A stretch of DNA of 7,608 nt from an uncultured Bacilli bacterium (GTDB lineage: Bacteria; Bacillota_I; Bacilli_A; RF39; UBA660). Below the pieces are notes generated by a model. The model saw only the letters and a program-made list of their open reading frames with translations, made no database searches and was not told the DNA's origin. Of this stretch, positions 1 through 6,306 are shown one piece after another. The stretch covers positions 1 to 7,608 of the forward strand of contig CAKOKV010000042.1 of assembly GCA_934095805.1 (NCBI GenBank). Direction: 5' to 3'. Position 1 is the stretch's first letter. The number at the start of each line of letters is the position of its first letter. The position numbers and the translations under genes were made by a program.

Positions 1-2
1 TT

Positions 3-1760
3 TATAATAATGGTAAAGATGATGTTAAATTAAGTGATTATTGTTTAACTACTAATATTAATACTGTATGTATGAGTAAGCTTCCTGATGTAACTCTTAA
101 AAAGGGTGAATATTATGTAGTTATGGCTAGTGGTAATACTGAACTAACTAATAAGAGTTATACTCATTTAGGATTTAAACTTGGAGATAATGATGCGATA
201 TATTTAACAAAGGATTCAAGTATAATTGATTCTATGTATGTTTCACAAGTACCAAATGGTTATTCTTATGGTAGAGGTAAGGATTATGGTTTATATTATT
301 TTAGTAAACCAACTCCAAAAGCTAAAAACAATTCTGGAACTGAGGCAATCTCTTATTTGCCAACTGCTTCTGTTTCTGGTGGTGTGATAAAAGATGGCAA
401 GGAATTTACGGTAGCTTTAACTGGAAATAAAATTTATTATACAACTGATGGTTCAACGCCAACAACAGCTTCAAAAGTATACAGTAGTCCTCTTACTATT
501 AAGAAGACTACTGTTTTAAAAATTATGAGTAAAGAAGATGGAAAGCTTAAAAGTGATGTTAATACTTATTCATACATAATGGATGGTAGTCATAAGGTTT
601 CTGTTATGTCTATAAGTATTGATCCTAAAAAGCTTAATAATGTTAATACTCATACTGGTCTTAATAGTAAGGTTTTAGAGCATGGTTATGTTGAGTATTT
701 TGACAAAGATGGCGGTGGTTTTAAGCTTAATATGGGGCTTAAGCTGTTTGGTGGATCAACTAGAAGTTATAAGAAGAAAAGTTATGAGATTAAGTTTAAA
801 AAGATGTTTGGAGATGCTAAGCTTAAATATAAGGTATTTGATACATTAGATAGTTCTGTGTTTGATTCATTGGTTCTTAGAACTGGTTCACAAGATGAAT
901 TTCAATATAATGATCAAAGAACTGTTATTAAGGATGTTGTGGCTACTTCTCTTGTTGGTGAGTATACTGATGTTGATGTACAAGCATATGAGCCAATTAT
1001 TTTATATATTAATGGTAAATATAATGGTATATATTTTATAAGAGAAAAGGTTGATGAAACTTTTGTAGCTAATCATTATAATGTTCAAACTACTAAGGAA
1101 GATACTAGTATTCTTAGAATAGACGGTGAGGTTAAGAGTGGTACTGATAAGAATTATAAGGCTATGATTAATTTCATTAATAAGAATTCTCTTAGTAATA
1201 AAGCTAATTATGAAAAAGTTAAAGAACAAATTGATATTCAAAGCATATGTGATTTTTGGGTAGGTGAAATATATACTGCTAATTATGATATATTAAACAC
1301 TAGATATTTTTCTAATCCTAATGTTGATAATGGTAAATGGAAATTTATTTTTTATGATTTAGATTCTGGATTTTTTAGGACTGCTCAAAATACATTTACT
1401 GAATATACTAGTACTTCTGGTATGGGAGCTTGGAATTTTCCGACTGATTTACTTAGAAATTTAATGAAAAGTAGTGAATTTAAGAAAGAATTTTTAGAAA
1501 GATTATCATATAACTTAAAAAATACTTGGTCTTATGATAATGTTAATAAAAGAATAGATGAAGTTATTGAAATGATTGGTAAAGATGAATTTAAAAGAAA
1601 TGCTGAAAGATGGGGAAATTCATACAGTCATTGGGAAAGTTCTATTACTGCAATGAAAAAGTTTGCTAAAAATAGAAATAGTTATGTTATTAAGTATGCT
1701 AAATCATATTTTAAATTAAGTGATGCAGATGTTAAGAAATATTTTGGTGGTGTTAAATGA
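3..1760 (+). CDS. CotH kinase family protein with lamin tail and chitobiase-like domains (5' partial)
   Basis: The frame is open from base 3, so the ATG at 72 is probably an internal Met of a longer protein whose start and signal peptide lie upstream. Residues below are numbered from that Met. Residues before about 85 look like the end of a lamin-tail domain (KKGEYYVVMASG, then GDNDAIYL). Residues about 98-170 resemble a chitobiase/hexosaminidase C-terminal (CHB_HEX_C) module, with YYTTDGSTPT at 122-131. Residues about 175-550 form the CotH domain: GGSTRSYKKKSYEIKF at 227-242, INGKYNGIYFIREKVD at 313-328, the N404-Y-D-x-x-N409 loop, and the putative metal site YDLD at 428-431. Bacillus subtilis CotH is an atypical spore-coat protein kinase. 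Here the accessory domains suggest a secreted or surface-bound kinase-like protein rather than a spore-coat one. Its last four bases overlap the VTC gene, so the two are probably translationally coupled. Its substrate is unknown. Confidence 0.88.
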   Translation, partial: YNNGKDDVKLSDYCLTTNINTVCMSKLPDVTLKKGEYYVVMASGNTELTNKSYTHLGFKLGDNDAIYLTKDSSIIDSMYVSQVPNGYSYGRGKDYGLYYFSKPTPKAKNNSGTEAISYLPTASVSGGVIKDGKEFTVALTGNKIYYTTDGSTPTTASKVYSSPLTIKKTTVLKIMSKEDGKLKSDVNTYSYIMDGSHKVSVMSISIDPKKLNNVNTHTGLNSKVLEHGYVEYFDKDGGGFKLNMGLKLFGGSTRSYKKKSYEIKFKKMFGDAKLKYKVFDTLDSSVFDSLVLRTGSQDEFQYNDQRTVIKDVVATSLVGEYTDVDVQAYEPIILYINGKYNGIYFIREKVDETFVANHYNVQTTKEDTSILRIDGEVKSGTDKNYKAMINFINKNSLSNKANYEKVKEQIDIQSICDFWVGEIYTANYDILNTRYFSNPNVDNGKWKFIFYDLDSGFFRTAQNTFTEYTSTSGMGAWNFPTDLLRNLMKSSEFKKEFLERLSYNLKNTWSYDNVNKRIDEVIEMIGKDEFKRNAERWGNSYSHWESSITAMKKFAKNRNSYVIKYAKSYFKLSDADVKKYFGGVK

Positions 1761-2443
1761 AAGAATATAAGTACAGACATGAGTTAAAATTTAAAATATC
1801 TAATAGTGCTGCTGAAGTATTAAAACAGAAGTTATCACTTATCTTAAAGAAAGATAAAAATGCATATTATAGTGATGGTTCATACTTGATAAAAAGTTTA
1901 TATTTTGATGATTTAGATTCATCTAGTTATTATGAAAAAATGGATGGTGTTCTTTATAGAAAAAAGTATAGAATAAGAATTTATAATAATAATGATGAGT
2001 TTATTAGATTAGAAAAAAAGATGAAACATAATACATATACAGCAAAGGAACAAATGTTGATTTCAAAAGATATATATAGTAAAATATTAAATGGTAAAAT
2101 AGATGAAATAGAGAATGCTACTGGTTTACTTGAAGAATTTATAACAAATAGTAAAGTTAAACATTTAGTACCATCTATAATAGTTTTATATCATAGGACT
2201 GCTTTTACTTATCCTATAAGTGATGTTAGAATTACTTTTGATTCGAATATTCAAAGTGGTTTATATAGTTATGATTTATTTAATAGAGATGTTCCTATGT
2301 ATGATGTTAGTGAACCTGGAAAACAGGTTTTAGAAGTTAAGTTTAATGAAGTTTTACCTCTTCATATAGCTAATTTATTAAATGATATTCCTAGTTGTAA
2401 GGAAGCTGTTAGTAAGTTTGCAATATGTAGAAGTATTAAATAA
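1757..2443 (+). CDS. VTC domain-containing polyphosphate polymerase-like protein
   Basis: This 228-residue soluble protein has the CYTH/TTM-type tunnel fold signature of the VTC domain, which in yeast Vtc4 makes polyphosphate from ATP. The basic and acidic strand motifs occur in the expected order: RHELKFKI at 7-14, SLYFDD at 47-52, KYRIRIY at 70-76, RLEKKMK at 84-90, R147, RITFD at 158-162, LEVKF at 192-196, and SKFAICR at 219-225. These charged strands line the nucleotide/polyphosphate tunnel in the family. There is no signal peptide or membrane segment, so it is presumably cytoplasmic. The start overlaps the CotH stop (ATGA at 1757-1760), with only a weak GGTGG at 1746-1750 ahead of it, which suggests coupled translation. 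Three bases separate its stop from the ribosome binding site region of the DUF4956 gene, its usual partner. Polyphosphate synthesis is inferred from the family, and a related phosphotransfer reaction remains possible. Confidence 0.88.
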   Translation: MKEYKYRHELKFKISNSAAEVLKQKLSLILKKDKNAYYSDGSYLIKSLYFDDLDSSSYYEKMDGVLYRKKYRIRIYNNNDEFIRLEKKMKHNTYTAKEQMLISKDIYSKILNGKIDEIENATGLLEEFITNSKVKHLVPSIIVLYHRTAFTYPISDVRITFDSNIQSGLYSYDLFNRDVPMYDVSEPGKQVLEVKFNEVLPLHIANLLNDIPSCKEAVSKFAICRSIK

Positions 2444-2447
2444 GGAG
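2442..2447 (+). promoter_or_regulatory. Ribosome binding site deciding the DUF4956 start
   Basis: AAGGAG lies 8 bases before the ATG at 2456. It overlaps the stop of the VTC gene and also the in-frame GTG at 2447, so that GTG cannot be the natural start. This sets the DUF4956 start at 2456. Confidence 0.75.
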
Positions 2448-2455
2448 TGAGTTGT

Positions 2456-3145
2456 ATGATTTTAAATATTTTTAAGAATTCTTTTTTGGAGCAATTTACT
2501 GGTAGTGTATCAGCTGTTGATATGCTTATATCACTAGGAGTTGCATTTATTATTGGTATGTTTATTATATATGTTTATAGAAAAACATATACTGGTGTTG
2601 TTTATTCGAAAGCATTTTCTCTTTGTATATTAATGCTTGCGATGGTTACTGCAATGATTATAAGAACAATTAGTTCTAATATTAGTCTTTCTTTAGGTAT
2701 GGTTGGTGCTTTATCTATTGTAAGATTTAGAACAGCTGTTAAAGAGCCAGTTGATACAGGATTTATGTTCTGGGGAATAAGTGCTGGTATTATGAGTGGT
2801 GCTGGTCTTTATATTCCGGCATTAGTAGCATCACTTGGAATAGGTGTATTATATTTTATAAGTTATCTTATGGGATTTAAAACTGCTACTAGATATTTAC
2901 TTGTACTTAAATATAAAGCTTCATGTCATGAAACTGTATTAAAGAAATTAAAAAATATTAAGAAATTTAAAGTTAGAAGTAAATCTATATTTGGTAATGA
3001 AGTAGAATTATCACTTGAAGTTGATATGAAAGAAGGAAAATCAAGAAAAGGTGATATAGATACAAGTATAGTAGATCAATTTAATGGTATTGATGGAGTA
3101 ATTAATGCTAGTTTAATCGCTTATCAAAATGATTTTGGAGATTAG
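2456..3145 (+). CDS. DUF4956 domain-containing membrane protein
   Basis: This 229-residue protein has a membrane N-terminal half and a soluble C-terminal half. I chose the ATG at 2456 over the in-frame GTG at 2447 because the ribosome binding site overlaps the GTG. Hydrophobic segments lie at about residues 22-43, 54-74, 104-117 and 118-140. Between the second and third is the family's hallmark stretch, GMVGALSIVRFRTAVKEP at 81-98. It places arginines and a lysine next to small residues and could form a polar or anion-binding site in the membrane. The tail from about 147 has alternating strands and helices resembling a small ferredoxin/ACT-like fold, which is my guess only. DUF4956 genes often sit beside VTC-domain genes, as here. 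A plausible inference is a membrane partner or conduit for the polymerase product, comparable in role to the membrane subunits of the yeast VTC complex. No biochemical function can be read directly from the sequence. Confidence 0.85.
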   Translation: MILNIFKNSFLEQFTGSVSAVDMLISLGVAFIIGMFIIYVYRKTYTGVVYSKAFSLCILMLAMVTAMIIRTISSNISLSLGMVGALSIVRFRTAVKEPVDTGFMFWGISAGIMSGAGLYIPALVASLGIGVLYFISYLMGFKTATRYLLVLKYKASCHETVLKKLKNIKKFKVRSKSIFGNEVELSLEVDMKEGKSRKGDIDTSIVDQFNGIDGVINASLIAYQNDFGD

Positions 3146-3154
3146 GAGTTTATT

Positions 3155-4540
3155 ATGACTAAAAGAAGACTTAAGATAAGGCCTGTACTTATTACACTTA
3201 ATGTTGCTTTGTTAATTATTATTGCTCTTTTTTATACAACTAGATTAATTAAATATTATCTAAAAGAAAATGGTCATAGACCTACTAATAGTACAGTTCT
3301 TTTAGTTGATGAATTAATTAAGAAACAAAGTTATGTTGATTTAACTAAAGGACTTATTCATGATAAAGATGCTAATATATATAGATATGTTGGTAAAGTT
3401 GAAGATAATTATTTAGAATATTCTGGAATACTATTTAGAATAGTCGGTATTGATAAAGATAATAATATTAAAGCTATAAGTGAGAATTCTTTAACATTGA
3501 TGTATTCTGGTCTTGAAAATGGTTTTGATAAATCATATATTAATAAATGGTTAAATAAAACTGATGAAAAGTATAGTGGTATATTTGAAAATAATATGGA
3601 TGATGTTGATAAATATTTAGCTAATACTTATTTATGTGAAGATAATGTTAATGATCTTAAGAAGATTAATTGTGAAAAGAATACTAATACTAATAAAATG
3701 ACAATATTATCATTATATGATTATGCATCAGCTGGCGGAAAAGAAAGCTATTTAAATAATGGTGAATCATATTATTTGAGTACTATTGATGATGAAAACA
3801 GTAATTATTTTATTAATAATAATGGAGAAGTTGGTATTAATAAAATAACTACTAAAATATATGGTGTAAGACCTGTAATAGCTATTAAGAAAGATGTAGC
3901 TTTATTACATGGAGATGGTTCTTCAAATAGTCCTTATGTTGTTAGTGAAAGAACAGTTAATACTTTAAGTGATGTTTATGTTTCAAGATATATTAATTAT
4001 TCTGGTAATACATATAGAGTTATTAATACTGGTGAAAATGTTAAGGTTGCTTTAAGTGATAATATTAAAGATAAAGATAAGGATTTAACAAAGACATTTG
4101 GTGGTAAAAATAATATTTATTCTACTAATAAGAATACTATTGGTGAATATTTAAATAATACTTATTATAAATCTATTAAGAATAATGATTTAATTGTTAA
4201 ATCAGATTGGGGTATAGGAAATAATACTCTTGATAAGTTAGATTATACTGTTGTTTATAGTAAGACAGCTTCATTTAATATTGGTATGCTTACTCTTGGA
4301 GATTTATTTATTAACGATACCAAATCTGTTTTAACGATGAATAGAGGTATTGAATCTAATATGATTATTAATGTTATTAATAAAGATGGAAATGTCTTTG
4401 GAGATTTAATTGCTAGTAAATATGCAGTTAGACCTTCTATGTATTTAAAAGGTGATATAAGTATTGTAAGTGGGGATGGAAGTATTGATTCTCCATATGA
4501 GTTAGGAGTAAATAATGAAAAAGAAGCAAAAGAAGAGTAA
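3155..4540 (+). CDS. Membrane-anchored protein with two tandem DUF6273-like repeats
   Basis: This 461-residue protein has a basic N-terminus (TKRRLK) and one hydrophobic segment at about 11-29, with no lipobox or cleavage site. It is therefore predicted to be a type II membrane protein with most of its mass outside the cell. The outer part has two related repeats, about residues 88-264 and 279-451. Each begins with a YSG-x(2-3)-[FY]RV-like strand and has a short WLN/YLN helix. Each ends in the same pattern: YGVRPVIAIK then GDGSSNSPY in the first, YAVRPSMYLK then GDGSIDSPY in the second. The VRPx-hydrophobic-K plus GDG[ST]xxxPY ending recalls DUF6273-type surface modules of gut Bacillota, an assignment made from memory. 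The only two cysteines, C161 and C173, are in repeat 1. AGGAG at 3144-3148 lies 6 bases before the start. Its 3' end overlaps the glycosidase gene by 26 bases. Function is unknown. Position suggests a scaffold or binding subunit of the surface system. Confidence 0.75.
   Translation: MTKRRLKIRPVLITLNVALLIIIALFYTTRLIKYYLKENGHRPTNSTVLLVDELIKKQSYVDLTKGLIHDKDANIYRYVGKVEDNYLEYSGILFRIVGIDKDNNIKAISENSLTLMYSGLENGFDKSYINKWLNKTDEKYSGIFENNMDDVDKYLANTYLCEDNVNDLKKINCEKNTNTNKMTILSLYDYASAGGKESYLNNGESYYLSTIDDENSNYFINNNGEVGINKITTKIYGVRPVIAIKKDVALLHGDGSSNSPYVVSERTVNTLSDVYVSRYINYSGNTYRVINTGENVKVALSDNIKDKDKDLTKTFGGKNNIYSTNKNTIGEYLNNTYYKSIKNNDLIVKSDWGIGNNTLDKLDYTVVYSKTASFNIGMLTLGDLFINDTKSVLTMNRGIESNMIINVINKDGNVFGDLIASKYAVRPSMYLKGDISIVSGDGSIDSPYELGVNNEKEAKEE
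3416..3946 (+). repeat. Protein-level repeat unit 1 (DUF6273-like)
   Basis: This encodes residues 88-264 of the anchored repeat protein. It aligns by eye with unit 2 through the opening FRIVG strand, the INKWLN helix, the SLYDYASAGG segment and the VRPVIAIK/GDGSSNSPY ending. It contains the protein's only cysteine pair. The two units have diverged enough that DNA identity is not obvious. Confidence 0.65.
3989..4507 (+). repeat. Protein-level repeat unit 2 (DUF6273-like)
   Basis: This encodes residues 279-451 of the same protein. Matching landmarks are YRVINTG, IGEYLNNTY, ASFNIGMLTLGDLF and the VRPSMYLK/GDGSIDSPY ending. It has no cysteine, so the two units are probably old duplicates that have specialised. 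Confidence 0.65.
4504..4508 (+). promoter_or_regulatory. Ribosome binding site inside the upstream gene
   Basis: AGGAG lies 6 bases before the ATG at 4515 and within the last codons of the repeat protein. Together with the 26-base overlap, it supports this start for the glycosidase and suggests translational coupling of the two anchored proteins. Confidence 0.7.
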
Positions 4541-5723
4541 ATTTAGTGTTTTTTTGATTGTTGTTGATGTTTTTGTATTAATTTGCTTTTTTGTAGCTTA
4601 TGGACCTTTTTCATTTTTTAGAGATTTTATTGTAACAACTGCGATGACTACTATGACTCATAAATATTTTGCATATGTTTTATATAGTGAAAGTATGGTT
4701 GAGGAAATTCTCGATAATAATAAGGTTATAGAGATAGAAGATCCTACTGATACTTCTAAAATAAATATTCAACCTGTTGTAGATACTGGAACTTATGAAT
4801 CTATATATGAAGAGCAGGTTCTTAAAAAAGATGAAGGTAATGATTTATATAAAGTAGTTGATATATCAGGAAGTGGATGGAAAGGTTATATGGTTGTTGT
4901 ATATGATCCATCTAGAATAGAACTTGTATTCTCTAAGAAATATGGTAAAGGTGGAGAATATTTATCAACTATGGCTAAAAATAATAATGCATATGTTGCG
5001 ATGAATGCTAGTGGTGTTAATAGTGTTCCAGGACAAAATTATGTTACTGGACAAACTATTTTAAATGGTAAAGTTTATAAGACTGGTAAACATATTAATA
5101 AAGGTGGAGGTCTTGTAGGATTCACTAAAGATAATGTTTTAATGCTTACTAAAAAAACAGCGAGTGAGGCTGTTAAAGATGGTATGGATAGAGCTGTTGA
5201 GTTTGGACCATTCTTAGTAGTAAATGGTAAAATGTCTGATTTTAAAGGTAACGGTGGTTGGGGAATTGCTAATAGAACAGCCATTGGACAAAGACAAGAT
5301 GGAATAGTTTTATTTATTGTTATTGATGGAAGAACATCTTCCTCAGTTGGAATTTCAATGAAAGATCTTGCTGAATTATTTGTTAAATATAAAGCATACA
5401 ATGCATCTAATCTTGATGGCGGTGGTTCTAGTGCTTTATATGCTAAAAGAAATATAAATGATAAAAAAGGTAAACTTTTAAATACTCCAAAGGGTTATAA
5501 TTATGGTGGAGAAAGATTTTTACCTAATGCATGGATGATAAGAGATTTAGTGGATGACAGTAAAAGTGATGTAACTACTACAACAACTAAAAAGAGTGAA
5601 ACTACTACTAAAGCTAGTACAACAAAGAAAACTACAACAACTACTAATAAAACTACAACTAAGACAACAACAACTTCAACTACAACTACAAAAGTAGCAG
5701 AAGATAATAATGATAATAATTAA
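4515..5723 (+). CDS. Membrane-anchored phosphodiester glycosidase family protein (NAGPA domain)
   Basis: This 402-residue protein has a lysine-rich N-terminus (MKKKQKKSK), one hydrophobic segment at about 11-29 without a cleavage site, a stalk to about 110, and a phosphodiester glycosidase domain at about 115-345. Family landmarks are AYVAMNASGVN at 159-169, TGQTILNGKVYKTG at 178-191, VEFGPFLVVNGK at 228-239, NRTAIGQRQDG at 253-263, VIDGRTSSSVGIS at 269-281 and NLDGGGSSALY at 299-309. The family is named for the eukaryotic enzyme that removes GlcNAc from phosphodiester-linked mannose-6-phosphate. Bacterial members are thought to act on cell-envelope or exopolysaccharide sugar phosphodiesters. 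Residues 354-392 are a threonine-rich tail (26 Thr in 39 residues), followed by an acidic Asn-rich end. The predicted topology is cytoplasmic N-terminus with catalytic domain and tail outside. The gene overlaps the repeat-protein gene by 26 bases, so the two products probably work together. Substrate specificity cannot be read from the sequence. Confidence 0.87.
   Translation: MKKKQKKSKFSVFLIVVDVFVLICFFVAYGPFSFFRDFIVTTAMTTMTHKYFAYVLYSESMVEEILDNNKVIEIEDPTDTSKINIQPVVDTGTYESIYEEQVLKKDEGNDLYKVVDISGSGWKGYMVVVYDPSRIELVFSKKYGKGGEYLSTMAKNNNAYVAMNASGVNSVPGQNYVTGQTILNGKVYKTGKHINKGGGLVGFTKDNVLMLTKKTASEAVKDGMDRAVEFGPFLVVNGKMSDFKGNGGWGIANRTAIGQRQDGIVLFIVIDGRTSSSVGISMKDLAELFVKYKAYNASNLDGGGSSALYAKRNINDKKGKLLNTPKGYNYGGERFLPNAWMIRDLVDDSKSDVTTTTTKKSETTTKASTTKKTTTTTNKTTTKTTTTSTTTTKVAEDNNDNN
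5574..5693 (+). repeat. Low-complexity ACT/ACA tract encoding a Thr/Lys-rich tail
   Basis: The tract encodes residues 354-393 of the glycosidase. Its threonine codons are a mixture of about 14 ACT and 12 ACA, with none ending in C or G, interrupted by Lys, Ser, Glu, Asn and Ala codons. The mixture means it is not a pure triplet microsatellite. It is followed by a GATAATAAT-type stretch that encodes the Asp/Asn-rich end. Confidence 0.85.
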
Positions 5724-5727
5724 AATA

Positions 5728-5733
5728 GGGAGG
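5728..5733 (+). promoter_or_regulatory. Strong ribosome binding site of the P-loop kinase gene
   Basis: GGGAGG lies 7 bases before the ATG at 5741. It is the longest purine-rich match to the 16S 3' end in the window and occupies the short gap after the glycosidase gene. Independent, efficient initiation is therefore likely at the boundary between the envelope block and the metabolic genes. Confidence 0.7.
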
Positions 5734-5740
5734 TAATAAA

Positions 5741-6298
5741 ATGGATATTGAACAAAGAAATCCAAAAATATTCGTAGTAGGAGGAAAGGCAAAGCATGGT
5801 AAGGATACATTTTCTGCATTTTTAAAAGAGACTTATGAAGAACATGGTAAGAAAGTAATAGTTACTCAATTATCAAAATATATTAAGTATTATGCTAGAG
5901 AAATGACTGGTTGGGATTTGAGTGAAGAAACTAAACCAAGAGAATTCTTACAACAACTTGGAACTACTGTTATAAGACAGAAATTAAAGAAGGATGATTT
6001 ATTTATCAAAAGAATGATTGATGATATAGAAATATTTTCATATTTTTATGATACGATTATTATAAGTGATATAAGACTTAAAAAAGAAATAAATGATTTA
6101 AAAGCAGTTTATCCTAATATTCAAAGTATTCATATTGTTAGACCTGATTTTGATAATGGTCTTACAGAAGAACAAAAGAATCATCCAACAGAGATAGATT
6201 TAGATGATTATAATGAATTTGACATTGAAGTTGTAAATACAACACTTGACAAGTTAAAAGAATCTGCTGAAAAAATATACACAGACAATGAAAGGTAG
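5741..6298 (+). CDS. P-loop kinase, deoxynucleoside monophosphate kinase-like
   Basis: This 185-residue cytoplasmic protein has a Walker A loop GGKAKHGKDTF at 14-24. The GKD[ST] form is typical of the deoxynucleoside monophosphate kinase and dephospho-CoA kinase branch of P-loop kinases. Further landmarks are IISDIRLKKEI at 107-117, similar to the T/SDxRxxxE strand-helix of phage T4-type dNMP kinases, and HPTE at 148-151 followed by FDIEVVN at 160-166, near the family's C-terminal H-x-[ST]-E and FDxxIxN pattern. The likely reaction is ATP-dependent phosphorylation of a nucleoside monophosphate, but the acceptor cannot be decided. A dephospho-CoA kinase role is less likely because the rest does not follow CoaE. 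It starts 17 bases after the glycosidase gene and ends 8 bases before pgk. Phage origin is possible for the family, but no phage genes surround it and base use matches its neighbours. Confidence 0.7.
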   Translation: MDIEQRNPKIFVVGGKAKHGKDTFSAFLKETYEEHGKKVIVTQLSKYIKYYAREMTGWDLSEETKPREFLQQLGTTVIRQKLKKDDLFIKRMIDDIEIFSYFYDTIIISDIRLKKEINDLKAVYPNIQSIHIVRPDFDNGLTEEQKNHPTEIDLDDYNEFDIEVVNTTLDKLKESAEKIYTDNER

Positions 6299-6306
6299 GT
6301 ATAAAA

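Noticed and set aside
72..74. ATG at 72 as the true start of the CotH-type gene
   Set aside because: The frame is open to the window edge, the upstream residues continue the lamin-tail domain, no good ribosome binding site precedes it, and no signal peptide follows it.
1002..1241. Open frame on the minus strand inside the CotH region
   Set aside because: Its translation is low-complexity Ile/Leu/Asn-rich, it has no motif, and it lies antisense to a well-supported CotH domain. AT-rich coding DNA produces such shadows.
1757..1760. TGA read as tryptophan (mollicute-type code)
   Set aside because: Reading through gives only a short unconserved tail, and tryptophans in recognised domains use TGG, so TGA acts as a stop.
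1..1760. CotH similarity as evidence of sporulation
   Set aside because: No other spore-coat gene is nearby, and CotH-fold proteins with lamin-tail and CHB_HEX modules occur in non-sporulating bacteria.
2447..2449. GTG start for the DUF4956 protein
   Set aside because: The GTG overlaps the AAGGAG ribosome binding site and lies only 4 bases after the previous stop. The ATG at 2456 has ideal spacing.
5075..5401. Open frame on the minus strand inside the glycosidase
   Set aside because: It lies antisense to the conserved catalytic motifs of the NAGPA domain and has no recognisable domain or convincing ribosome binding site of its own.
5574..5693. ACT/ACA tract as a phase-variable microsatellite
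   Set aside because: The codons are mixed and interrupted by other residues, so there is no long perfect repeat prone to slippage, and triplet changes would keep the frame.
5721..5740. Promoter or terminator between the envelope block and the metabolic genes
   Set aside because: The 17-base gap holds only the ribosome binding site and has no room for a hairpin with a T-run. A promoter hidden in the upstream coding sequence cannot be distinguished from general AT-richness by eye.
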